Below, piece by piece: positions 1 to 6,317 of a DNA stretch of 11,647 bases (position 1 is its first letter; each line of letters opens with the position of its first letter). Origin of the DNA: Pseudomonadota bacterium (lineage in GTDB: Bacteria; Pseudomonadota; Gammaproteobacteria; Burkholderiales; Burkholderiaceae); contig JAEZQX010000192.1 in NCBI GenBank assembly GCA_023441105.1, forward strand, positions 1 to 11,647, read 5' to 3'. Under the pieces are notes generated by a model. That model saw only the letters and a list, made by a program, of their open reading frames with translations, did no database searches and had not been told where the DNA came from. A program made the translations under genes and the position numbers.

Positions 1-141
1 CTCCGGCGGGAGGCCGAGGGCGTTCGGCAGGCACGAACAGTCCGCAGGGACTGTTCGTGTCCGGCCTCACCCCCTTCCCGAAGCTGCGCTTCGGCAAGGG
101 GGGCGCCGCCAGAGGCCGGGCAAAGCCCGCTCCTCGGCGGC
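1..141. repeat. Chain of palindromes (intergenic mosaic repeat or terminator)
   Basis: Consecutive inverted repeats fill this stretch. CTCC (1-4) pairs with GGAG (9-12), and GCCGA (13-17) with TCGGC (24-28). CACGAACAGTCC (32-43) pairs perfectly with GGACTGTTCGTG (48-59) around a GCAG loop. CCCCCTT (70-76) pairs with AAGGGGG (96-102) and encloses CCGAAGC (78-84) with GCTTCGG (88-94). GCCGCC (105-110) pairs with GGCGGC (136-141) and encloses GAGG/CCTC and CGGGC/GCCCG. AGGCCG (11-16) can also pair with CGGCCT (62-67). The array lies about 100 bases downstream of the response regulator stop. It could act as a transcription terminator for that operon or belong to a dispersed palindromic repeat family. 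No second copy was seen in the window, and the left end is cut off. Confidence 0.6.
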
Positions 142-243
142 TGCTGGATGTGGGGCGGTGAGGATGCCTGGATTGAGGCTGGGTTCGGCAGAGGGGCAGC
201 CGATGCGGGGACGAGGGAGCACCGAGCGGCCGGGGCCAAACCG
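142..243. other. Gene-poor spacer after the response regulator gene
   Basis: I see no convincing gene here. The one notable element is AAACC (238-242), GTCA loop, GGTTT (247-251), a 5-bp inverted repeat that overlaps the response regulator stop codon on the minus strand. It is too short to call a terminator with confidence. Confidence 0.4.
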
Positions 244-879
244 TCAGGTTTCGATCAGCTTGTGGCGTACCGCCAGGAGGGTCAGCTCGGCCTGGTTGAC
301 GACGTTGAGCTTCTGCTTGATGTTGTAGAGGTGGGTGCCGACGGTGGATGAGGACAGGTTCAGCTTGTCGGCGATCTGCGCCACCGTCTGGCCGCGGGCG
401 AGTTGCAGGAAGACCTCGAATTCGCGCTCCGACAGGATTTCCAGCGGCCCGTGGTCGCCGCTCAGGTCCTGCATCGCCATGCGCTGCGCGATCTGCGCAT
501 CGAGGTAGCGCTGCCCCTTCGCGGTGACGCGGATGGCGTCGATCAGCGCTTCCGGGGCGCCACGCTTGCAGAGATAGCCAAGGGCGCCGGCCTTGAGGAC
601 CCGCTTCGGGTGGCTGGTGTCCTCATGGGCGGACAGGGCCAGGATGCGGGCACGGCGGTCGTGGGCGATGATGCGCCGCACTGCTTCCACGCCGCCCATG
701 CCCGGCATCGAGATGTCCATCACCAGCACGTCGGGCTGGATCTCGTCGTAGAGCCGGCATGCCGCCTCGCCATCCTCCGCCTCGGCGACGATCTCGATAT
801 CCTGGGTCGTCTGCAGCAGCAGCTTGAAGCCCATGCGCACCACGGCATGGTCGTCGGCAAGCAGTACGCGGATGCTCAT
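244..879 (-). CDS. NarL/FixJ-family response regulator (MoxX/MxaX-like position)
   Basis: A 211-residue two-component response regulator. The N-terminal receiver domain (about 1-120) shows the acidic pair D9/D10 in LLADDHAVVR, phospho-acceptor D55 in VLVMDISMPG, S83 and invariant K105 in GYLCK. The C-terminal LuxR-type helix-turn-helix (about 147-209) starts LSEREFEVFLQLARG and includes STVGTHLYNIKQKL. These are full family length and intact. The start codon overlaps the kinase stop as ATGA (876-879), so it is translationally coupled to its partner. It presumably binds DNA when phosphorylated. The nearest candidate target is the divergent pqqA promoter region, by analogy with MoxX/MxaX and related regulators of PQQ-dependent alcohol oxidation. 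That target is inferred, not shown. Confidence 0.93.
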   Translation of the reverse strand: MSIRVLLADDHAVVRMGFKLLLQTTQDIEIVAEAEDGEAACRLYDEIQPDVLVMDISMPGMGGVEAVRRIIAHDRRARILALSAHEDTSHPKRVLKAGALGYLCKRGAPEALIDAIRVTAKGQRYLDAQIAQRMAMQDLSGDHGPLEILSEREFEVFLQLARGQTVAQIADKLNLSSSTVGTHLYNIKQKLNVVNQAELTLLAVRHKLIET

Positions 880-2384
880 CGCGCTATCGGTGCGTCGCCG
901 TGCGCGACCAGCTTGCTGGGCAAGGCCTCGATCCGCTGGCCCGGACAGGCGGTTGCCGACGCATCCGCGCCGGTGATCGGCAGCCGGGCGACCACGCTCA
1001 ATCCCTCGCCGGGGCGGTTTTCCAGCGATAGCGTGCCGCCGATGGCGCCGGCTCGTTCCTGCATGCCGACCAACCCGTAGTGGCCGGGCGCCTTCCAGTC
1101 GTCGCCAAGCCCGCGACCGTCGTCGCGGATCCGGAGGGACAGCACGCCGTCCTCGTGCCGCAGGTCGATGGCGATCCGCCGCGCTCCCGCGTGGCGCACG
1201 CTGTTGGTCACGGCCTCCTGCACGATGCGATAGGCGGCGGTGGCGACCGCGTCGTCGATCGGGTCGGGGAGGTCCCGGACCTGCAGCTCGAAGGCCATCT
1301 CAGGATGCTGCTCGCGCCAATCGCCCAGCAGGTCCTCGATCGCATCGGCAAGTCCGAACTGGTCCAGCGCCAGCGGCCTGAGCCGCGGCAGGATATCGTG
1401 GACGACCTGGTAGAGGTGGTCCGAGGTCTGGGCGATGGCGTGCGCCGCCTCGCGCACGGGGTCGCGCCGCTGACTGGCGCCCGGGTCGTTGCCGGCAGTG
1501 CCGGTCGCGGTGCCGGCGGCTGCGCAGCGCTGCTCGATGGACAGGGCCAGGCTCTTGATCGCGGTGACCGACTGGCCCATCTCGTCGTGCAGCTCGCGGG
1601 CGATGGCGCCGCGCTCCTGCTCGATGCGCGCCTGGATCAACTGGGTGAGCTCGCGGTTGCGCGCCAGCATCTCGGTGGCCTCTGCCGCTTCCTGCCGGGC
1701 ATTGATGCTGTCCTGGATCGCCTGCGCCATGCCGTTGAAGGCCCGGCTGAGGGAGGCGCCCTCCTTGCCCGGGAGGGTCGGCAAGCGGGTGCCGTAGTTG
1801 CCGCGCTCGAGCTGCCGCAGGCCGTCGACCACCTGGGCCAGCGGATTGATCAGGCGTCCGGCAAGCCAGTAGACCGCGATGATCGCGGCAGCGAATACCA
1901 GCAGCGCCGCCGACAGCAGCCGTTTCAGGTCGTCCCAGCCGTCAAGCACGGCGCGTGAAGGGTTGGCGTGGACCGTGACGTAGCCGCCGATCAGCGGGAT
2001 GAGGCGCGGCTCGATCGGGGGCGAGACCAGGTCGTCGAACCAGGCGGGCGCGTCGCGACCTTGCTTGTACGGCGACGGTGGCGACTCGTAGAGCAGCTTG
2101 CCGCTGTCGTCGTGCAGCGTGATGTCGTTGGCGCGGACCCGCCCGAGCTGGTGCAGGAAGCCGATCATGCCGTCGATGCCGCTTTGCCGGTAGACGAAGC
2201 TCACCCGCGTCAGGACCTGCGTCGCCACCCGGTGCGCCGCCTGGATCTCCTCGTGGACGCTGCGCCTGGTGCTGTCGATCTGCAGCCAGGCGAGTGCGGC
2301 CATGAACAGCACCATCATCGTGGTGAGCAGCAGGTTGATCTGAAGCCGCAAGCTCATGGAGCCGCCCGCAAGCGGATTCTTCAT
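876..2384 (-). CDS. Membrane sensor histidine kinase with LapD/MoxY-type N-terminal region
   Basis: A 502-residue sensor kinase. Membrane segment 1 is about residues 14-35, followed by a periplasmic region of about 36-155 that resembles the LapD/MoxY N-terminal sensor domain (contains FVYRQSG.. and DITLHDDSGKLLYES). Segment 2 is about 157-176, and a HAMP linker covers about 170-230. A HisKA_3 dimerisation domain has phospho-acceptor H266 in IARELHDEMGQ. The ATPase domain has N394 (IVQEAVTNSVRHA), the DDGRGLG box (421-427) and GHYGLVGM (434-441). A Gly/Ala/Thr-rich stretch at 288-308 follows the H box. No clear ribosome site precedes M1 (2384) or the alternative M10 (2357), so the start is uncertain. 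It phosphorylates the response regulator encoded immediately downstream. Proximity to pqq suggests a MoxY/MxaY-like role in alcohol oxidation. Confidence 0.92.
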   Translation of the reverse strand: MKNPLAGGSMSLRLQINLLLTTMMVLFMAALAWLQIDSTRRSVHEEIQAAHRVATQVLTRVSFVYRQSGIDGMIGFLHQLGRVRANDITLHDDSGKLLYESPPSPYKQGRDAPAWFDDLVSPPIEPRLIPLIGGYVTVHANPSRAVLDGWDDLKRLLSAALLVFAAAIIAVYWLAGRLINPLAQVVDGLRQLERGNYGTRLPTLPGKEGASLSRAFNGMAQAIQDSINARQEAAEATEMLARNRELTQLIQARIEQERGAIARELHDEMGQSVTAIKSLALSIEQRCAAAGTATGTAGNDPGASQRRDPVREAAHAIAQTSDHLYQVVHDILPRLRPLALDQFGLADAIEDLLGDWREQHPEMAFELQVRDLPDPIDDAVATAAYRIVQEAVTNSVRHAGARRIAIDLRHEDGVLSLRIRDDGRGLGDDWKAPGHYGLVGMQERAGAIGGTLSLENRPGEGLSVVARLPITGADASATACPGQRIEALPSKLVAHGDAPIAR

Positions 2385-2476
2385 GCGGCGATGCTAGCGC
2401 GTCGCGCGGGCGCCTGTGCTGAATCGTTTTGCAGCAGACATCTCCCTGGCGCGTGGCCTGCGGCAGGCGGAAATTT

Positions 2477-2500
2477 TTGCATTGCACTTTTGCAATGCAA
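2477..2500. promoter_or_regulatory. Perfect 10-bp inverted repeat, candidate operator
   Basis: TTGCATTGCA (2477-2486) and TGCAATGCAA (2491-2500) are exact inverted copies separated by CTTT. The symmetry, AT-richness and position about 190 bases upstream of pqqA and 90 bases upstream of the kinase start fit a binding site for a dimeric regulator. The adjacent response regulator is the natural candidate. It could alternatively form an RNA hairpin, but it has no U tract and lies between two divergent starts, which makes a terminator role unlikely. Confidence 0.5.
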
Positions 2501-2677
2501 CATCGAAACGGGCGCGAATCTCAAGAAAATCATGAGGCCGGAATCATGGTGTGCGCCATGTGCCTTCGCGCCGGGTTCAACACAATAGGAGGTCGCGAGC
2601 GTTCGCGGCTCGGGCCCGCCGGCGGCAACGGATCGCTCCGCTGCGGCCGGGCGGGGGGACGGAAGCAACAACATCCG

Positions 2678-2683
2678 AAGGAG
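2678..2683 (+). promoter_or_regulatory. Strong ribosome binding site of pqqA
   Basis: AAGGAG lies 7 bases before the pqqA ATG, a near-ideal Shine-Dalgarno site. It contrasts with pqqB, which has no recognisable site and a GTG start. This fits the need for much more PqqA peptide than enzyme. Confidence 0.75.
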
Positions 2684-2690
2684 ATACTCC

Positions 2691-2765
2691 ATGAAATGGG
2701 AACGTCCGGCAGCCACCGACATGCGGTTCGGCTTTGAAATCACGATGTACATCGCCAATCGCTGA
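2691..2765 (+). CDS. pqqA: PQQ precursor peptide PqqA
   Basis: A 24-residue peptide that is the substrate from which pyrroloquinoline quinone is made. The strictly conserved glutamate and tyrosine are E16 and Y20, in the block [13 protein letters not shown] (12-24). PqqE cross-links these two side chains, and the linked pair is then excised and oxidised to PQQ. The rest serves as leader recognised by PqqD. Length is typical of the proteobacterial family. It has a strong ribosome site and is followed by a stable hairpin before pqqB. The order pqqA-B-C-D-E leaves little doubt about identity. Confidence 0.96.
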   Translation: MKWERPAATDMRFGFEITMYIANR

Positions 2766-2776
2766 GTTGCCGACAG

Positions 2777-2797
2777 CCCGCCGGCAGTGCCGGCGGG
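2777..2797 (+). terminator. Hairpin after pqqA (attenuator-like)
   Basis: CCCGCCGGC (2777-2785) pairs perfectly with GCCGGCGGG (2789-2797) around an AGT loop, 11 bases after the pqqA stop. There is no U-rich tail (the next bases are TCTGGG), so it is unlikely to be a full intrinsic terminator. It more plausibly stabilises the pqqA message end or causes partial read-through. Excess pqqA transcript over the distal genes is known in other PQQ producers. Its action here is inferred. Confidence 0.55.
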
Positions 2798-2813
2798 TCT
2801 GGGCGGCAGTTTG

Positions 2814-2844
2814 GCCGGCGACCGGCGCCGGCACAATCGCCGGC
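2814..2844 (+). repeat. Competing inverted repeats before pqqB
   Basis: GCCGGCG (2814-2820) can pair with either of two identical copies of CGCCGGC, at 2826-2832 and 2838-2844. The alternatives are mutually exclusive. An AT-rich patch, TTCTAGATTACAAATACAT, follows at 2845-2863, just before the pqqB GTG. The arrangement could be a second attenuating structure, or simple consequence of GGC-rich sequence. Confidence 0.4.
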
Positions 2845-2875
2845 TTCTAGATTACAAATACATCGGCTCCAGCCC

Positions 2876-3793
2876 GTGCATTGCCAGGTTCTGGGTTCCG
2901 CCGCAGGCGGCGGCTTTCCGCAATGGAACTGCAACTGTCGCAACTGCGACGGCCTGCGCAAGGGCACCATCCGTGCCTCTGCCCGCACCCAGTCGTCGAT
3001 CGCGGTCAGCGGCGAAGGCAGCGACTGGATCCTGATCAACGCCTCCCCCGACGTCTTGCAGCAGATCCGCGGCTTTGCACCGCTGCAACCGGCGCGCAGC
3101 CTGCGCGACACCGGGATCCGGGCGATCCTGCTGATGGACGCCCAGGTCGATCACACCACTGGCCTGTTCATGCTGCGCGAGCATCGCGAGCCCTTGCAGG
3201 TCTGGTGCACGCCGCAGGTCCGCGACGACCTCAGCACCGGCAACCCGATCTTCAAGCTGCTGGAACACTACTGCGGAGTCGATTGGCGGCCCCTGCCGCT
3301 CGGGAGCGACGGCTTCGTGGTGCCCGGCATCGATAACCTGCGCCTGACGGCGCTGCCCTTGTCCAGCAAGGCACCGCCCTACTCGCCGCACCGTCATGAT
3401 CCCCAGCCGGGCGACAACGTCGGGCTGGTCATCGCCGACGACCGCAGCGGCAGGAGCCTCTTCTACGCCCCTGGGCTCGGCGAGATGGAGCCGCACGTCT
3501 GGGCGGCGATGCAGCGCTGCGATTGCGTCCTGGTCGACGGCACCCTCTGGACCGACGACGAGATGATCCGGGTGGGCGCATCCGCCAAGCGATCGCGCGA
3601 CATGGGCCATCTGCCGCAGACCGGCGCGGGCGGCATGATCGAATGGCTGGATCGCCTGCCGCGCAAGACCCGCCGGGTGCTGATCCACATCAACAACACC
3701 AACCGCATCCTCGACGAGGACAGCGAGGAGCGGGCGCTGCTCACCGCACACGACATCGAGATAGCCCATGACGGACTCGCCATCGAACTCTGA
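2876..3793 (+). CDS. pqqB: PQQ biosynthesis protein PqqB
   Basis: A 305-residue member of the metallo-beta-lactamase-like fold, of normal family length. The N-terminus carries the PqqB signature [17 protein letters not shown] with a CxCxxC metal site (C19, C21, C24). Further conserved blocks are [11 protein letters not shown] (D88, D92, H93), MGHLPQTG (243-250) and HINNTN (H271, N273, N274). In vitro work on the family indicates an iron-dependent hydroxylase acting on the Glu-Tyr-derived intermediate. The protein is cytosolic, with no signal peptide. The GTG start at 2876 matches the family N-terminus, yet no Shine-Dalgarno is visible before it. The 3' end overlaps pqqC by 26 bases. Confidence 0.95.
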   Translation: MHCQVLGSAAGGGFPQWNCNCRNCDGLRKGTIRASARTQSSIAVSGEGSDWILINASPDVLQQIRGFAPLQPARSLRDTGIRAILLMDAQVDHTTGLFMLREHREPLQVWCTPQVRDDLSTGNPIFKLLEHYCGVDWRPLPLGSDGFVVPGIDNLRLTALPLSSKAPPYSPHRHDPQPGDNVGLVIADDRSGRSLFYAPGLGEMEPHVWAAMQRCDCVLVDGTLWTDDEMIRVGASAKRSRDMGHLPQTGAGGMIEWLDRLPRKTRRVLIHINNTNRILDEDSEERALLTAHDIEIAHDGLAIEL

Positions 3794-4496
3794 CTGGTCG
3801 CCGCAGGAATTCGAGGCCCGGCTGCGGGAGAAGGGCGCCGGCTACCACATCCATCATCCGTTCAACGTGATTTTCAACAGCGGCCGGGCCACGCCGGAGC
3901 AGATCCGCGGCTGGGTGGCCAACCGCTTCTACTACCAGATCAGCATCCCGATCAAGGACGGCGCGGTGATCGCCAACTGTCCCGATCGCGAGGTGCGTCG
4001 CCAGTGGGTGCAGCGCATCCTGGACCACGACGGGTACGGTGATGATCCCGGCGGCATCGAGGCATGGATCAGGCTCGGTGAGGCCACCGGCCTGTCGCGC
4101 GAGGAAATCACCGACCTGCGGCACGTGGTGCCCGGGGTGCGGTTTGCCGTCGATGCCTACGTCAACTTCGCCCGCCAGCGGCCCTGGCAGGAGTCGGTGT
4201 GCGCCTCGCTGACGGAACTGTTTGCCCCGAAAATCCATCAGGAGCGGCTCGCGACCTGGCCCGACCACTATCGCTGGATCGATCCGGACGGCCTGTACTA
4301 CTTCCGCAGCCGCGTGCAGCTGGCGCGCCGTGACGTCGAGCACGGACTGGCGGTGACCCTCGCACACTTCAACACGCGTCCCCTGCAGGAGCGGGCGCTG
4401 GAGATCCTGCAGTTCAAGCTTGACATCCTCTGGACGATGCTCGATTGCATGCAGGTCCGCTATGGGTTGCAGCAGCCCGCGGATGGGAAGACATGA
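3768..4496 (+). CDS. pqqC: Pyrroloquinoline-quinone synthase PqqC
   Basis: A 242-residue cofactorless oxidase that catalyses the last step, ring closure and eight-electron oxidation of AHQQ to PQQ by O2. It is an all-helical TENA/heme-oxygenase-like fold. Family blocks are intact: YHIHHPFN (26-33), [17 protein letters not shown] (48-64), QRILDHDG (82-89), [11 protein letters not shown] (147-157), DGLYYFRSR (174-182) and [15 protein letters not shown] (212-226). The start lies inside the end of pqqB and the stop overlaps the pqqD start as ATGA, indicating tight translational coupling. Confidence 0.96.
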   Translation: MTDSPSNSDWSPQEFEARLREKGAGYHIHHPFNVIFNSGRATPEQIRGWVANRFYYQISIPIKDGAVIANCPDREVRRQWVQRILDHDGYGDDPGGIEAWIRLGEATGLSREEITDLRHVVPGVRFAVDAYVNFARQRPWQESVCASLTELFAPKIHQERLATWPDHYRWIDPDGLYYFRSRVQLARRDVEHGLAVTLAHFNTRPLQERALEILQFKLDILWTMLDCMQVRYGLQQPADGKT

Positions 4497-4777
4497 ACGT
4501 CACCGACCAGCCGCGCATCGCGCGCGGCTTCCGGCTGCAATGGGAGGAGGTCCAGGACGCCTGGGTCCTGCTCTATCCGGAGGGCATGGTGAAGCTCAAT
4601 GCCAGTGCCGGTGAAATCCTGCGGCGTTGCGACGGCGAGCGCACGGTGCAGGCCATCGTCGGAGAACTGGAGAAGGCTTTCGAGACCACCGGCCTCGCCG
4701 ACGACGTTGTCGCCTTCCTCGAAATCGCCGCCCGCCAGCGCTGGGTCGAGGCGGGCAGCGGGGGGAGCTCCGCATGA
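4493..4777 (+). CDS. pqqD: PqqA-binding chaperone PqqD
   Basis: A 94-residue PqqD, the peptide chaperone (RiPP recognition element) that binds PqqA and presents it to PqqE. Family blocks include [29 protein letters not shown] (8-36), then SAGEIL.. (38-43) and [10 protein letters not shown] (47-56). I chose the ATG at 4493 because it overlaps the pqqC stop as ATGA, is preceded by GGGAAG, and gives the expected N-terminus. An upstream in-frame ATG at 4445 would add 16 residues of non-family sequence. Its stop overlaps the pqqE start. It is encoded separately rather than fused to pqqC or pqqE, as occurs in some genomes. Confidence 0.95.
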   Translation: MNVTDQPRIARGFRLQWEEVQDAWVLLYPEGMVKLNASAGEILRRCDGERTVQAIVGELEKAFETTGLADDVVAFLEIAARQRWVEAGSGGSSA

Positions 4778-5913
4778 ACACCCCGGTGGCTCCCGCGGCG
4801 GTCATCGGGCCCCCCTACTGGTTGCTGGCCGAGCTGACCTATCGCTGTCCCCTGCACTGCGTCTTCTGCTACAACCCAGTGGACTTCGCCAGGCATGAGC
4901 AGGAGCTCGGCACCGACGACTGGATCCGGGTGCTGCGCGAGGCGCGTGCCGCTGGCAGCGTGCAGTGCGGCTTCTCCGGTGGCGAACCGTTGCTGCGCGA
5001 CGACCTCGAGGTACTGGTGGCGGAGGCGCATCGTCTCGGCTTCTACACCAACCTGCTGACTTCCGGGGTCGGCCTGAACGAGGGCCGGGTCGCCGAGCTC
5101 AAGCGCGGCGGCCTCGACCACATCCAGCTGTCGTTCCAGGATTCGACGCGCGAGCTCAACGATTTCCTGTCGCATACCCGCACCTTCGACCTCAAGCAGC
5201 GGGTGGCGGGCATGATCAAGGCCAACGGTTGGCCGATGGTCCTCAATTGCGTCATCCACCGGCTCAACATCGATTACATCGGCCAGATCATCGAGATGGC
5301 GTTGGCGCTGGAGGCGGACTACCTGGAGCTGGCCAACAGCCAGTACTACTCCTGGGCGCACCTGAACCGCGCCGAGCTGCTGCCGTCGCGCGAGCAGATC
5401 GAGCGGGCCGAGCGCGTCACCAACGAATACCGCGCCAGGATCGGGGACCGCATGCGGATCCTCTTCGTCGTCCCGGACTACTACGAAGACCGGCCCAAGA
5501 GGTGCATGAACGGCTGGGGCAACGTCTTCCTGACCATTGCGCCGGACGGCACGGCACTTCCCTGCCACACGGCGCGCATGCTGCCCGGCCTCGACTTCCC
5601 CAACGTGACCCGGATGCCCATCGCCGACATCTGGTACCGCTCGGAGGGCTTCAATCGCTTTCGCGGCACCGGCTGGATGAAGGAGCCGTGCCGAAGCTGC
5701 GACGAGCGCGAGAAGGACCTGGGCGGCTGCCGCTGCCAGGCCTACCTGCTGGCCGCGGATCCGGCCGCCGCCGACCCGGTGTGCGCCAAGTCGCCGGATC
5801 GCGGCGTGGTGGAGGAGGCGGTGCGCCACGCGCAGCGGCCGGTCGCCGACCGCAGCGAAGTGCATCCGCTGGTGTTCCGCGACCCGAAGGAGTCGCGACG
5901 ACTGGCTTCCTAG
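4774..5913 (+). CDS. pqqE: Radical SAM peptide cross-linking enzyme PqqE
   Basis: A 379-residue radical S-adenosylmethionine enzyme with a SPASM domain. It makes the first carbon-carbon bond of PQQ, between the glutamate and tyrosine side chains of PqqA held by PqqD. The radical SAM cluster motif CxxxCxxC is C25, C29, C32 (RCPLHCVFCYNP), followed by SGGEP (68-72). The auxiliary-cluster cysteines in the C-terminal part are visible at about C244, C264, C306, C309, C319, C321 and C337. The ATG at 4774 follows GGGGGAG and overlaps the pqqD stop as ATGA. Nothing resembling pqqF follows, so peptide processing must be encoded elsewhere. The TAG stop is embedded in CTAG shared with the convergent gene. 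Confidence 0.96.
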   Translation: MNTPVAPAAVIGPPYWLLAELTYRCPLHCVFCYNPVDFARHEQELGTDDWIRVLREARAAGSVQCGFSGGEPLLRDDLEVLVAEAHRLGFYTNLLTSGVGLNEGRVAELKRGGLDHIQLSFQDSTRELNDFLSHTRTFDLKQRVAGMIKANGWPMVLNCVIHRLNIDYIGQIIEMALALEADYLELANSQYYSWAHLNRAELLPSREQIERAERVTNEYRARIGDRMRILFVVPDYYEDRPKRCMNGWGNVFLTIAPDGTALPCHTARMLPGLDFPNVTRMPIADIWYRSEGFNRFRGTGWMKEPCRSCDEREKDLGGCRCQAYLLAADPAAADPVCAKSPDRGVVEEAVRHAQRPVADRSEVHPLVFRDPKESRRLAS

Positions 5914-6317
5914 CGCAGCACGCGTAGCGACCTGGCCTGGGGATCGATCTCGACCTCGCTTCCATGCGGCACGAGGGCGGTGACGTCCTCGTCGAAACCG
6001 GCAAGCATCGTGATGTCGCCGAAAGCCGCGCCCTGCACGAGGATGGGATTCACCGAATTGAACACGATGGCGAGGGGTGCCTTGCCGCGCGACTGCATCT
6101 CGTGGAGCATCCAGGCGCTTGCCACGCCGCCCTTTGCCGTATCCAGCACCAGGATCCTGCCGACATACGACTGGCCCGCGAGCTTGTGCGCGGGGCGGGA
6201 GAAGGTGCCGGCGATCCGGTCGAGGTCGTAGCGCGCCGAGAAGCCGTCCTTGGCCACCAGGGCTTCGCCCTTGACCTTCGTACCCAGCGCATGGCGGGCG
6301 ATGAACAGTGCGCTCAT
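5910..6317 (-). CDS. Aconitase X small subunit (swivel domain, DUF126 type)
   Basis: A 135-residue protein matching the swivelling small subunit of two-subunit aconitase X. Characteristic stretches are FSARYDLDRIAGTFSRPAHKL (26-46), GRILVLDTAKGGVASAWML (53-71) and NPILVQGAAFGDI (90-102). It works with the large subunit as a hydro-lyase. Homologues act as cis-3-hydroxy-L-proline dehydratase in bacteria or phosphomevalonate dehydratase in archaea. The start overlaps the large-subunit stop as ATGA and has GGGAGG five bases upstream. The same frame stays open far upstream, but that extension is the shadow of the large subunit. It ends inside a CTAG shared with pqqE. The substrate is not predictable from sequence alone. 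Confidence 0.9.
   Translation of the reverse strand: MSALFIARHALGTKVKGEALVAKDGFSARYDLDRIAGTFSRPAHKLAGQSYVGRILVLDTAKGGVASAWMLHEMQSRGKAPLAIVFNSVNPILVQGAAFGDITMLAGFDEDVTALVPHGSEVEIDPQARSLRVLR

Larger units (their letters stand above)
2385..2690. promoter_or_regulatory. Divergent control region between the sensor kinase and pqqA
   Basis: This 306-base gap separates the minus-strand kinase gene from plus-strand pqqA and must hold both promoters. I see no convincing gene in it. The most distinctive part is an AT-rich island at about 2470-2500 within GC-rich surroundings, holding a long inverted repeat described separately. The heptamer TTTTGCA occurs three times (2427-2433, 2475-2481, 2488-2494). 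A small hairpin, CGCGA (2594-2598) with TCGCG (2603-2607), would lie in the pqqA leader. No sigma-70 promoter stands out. A GG-N10-GC match to sigma-54 sites at 2447-2461 is weak evidence in this base composition. Confidence 0.6.

Noticed and set aside
2447..2461. GG-N10-GC match resembling a sigma-54 promoter upstream of pqqA
   Set aside because: The match (TGGCGCG, then CTGC) is imperfect, such matches are common in GC-rich DNA, and no sigma-54-dependent activator is encoded nearby. The neighbouring regulator is of the NarL/FixJ type.
2387..2690. Small frames in the kinase-pqqA gap as possible peptide genes
   Set aside because: None has a good ribosome site combined with a plausible composition, and they cross the palindromic control elements. 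PqqA itself explains the small-peptide need.
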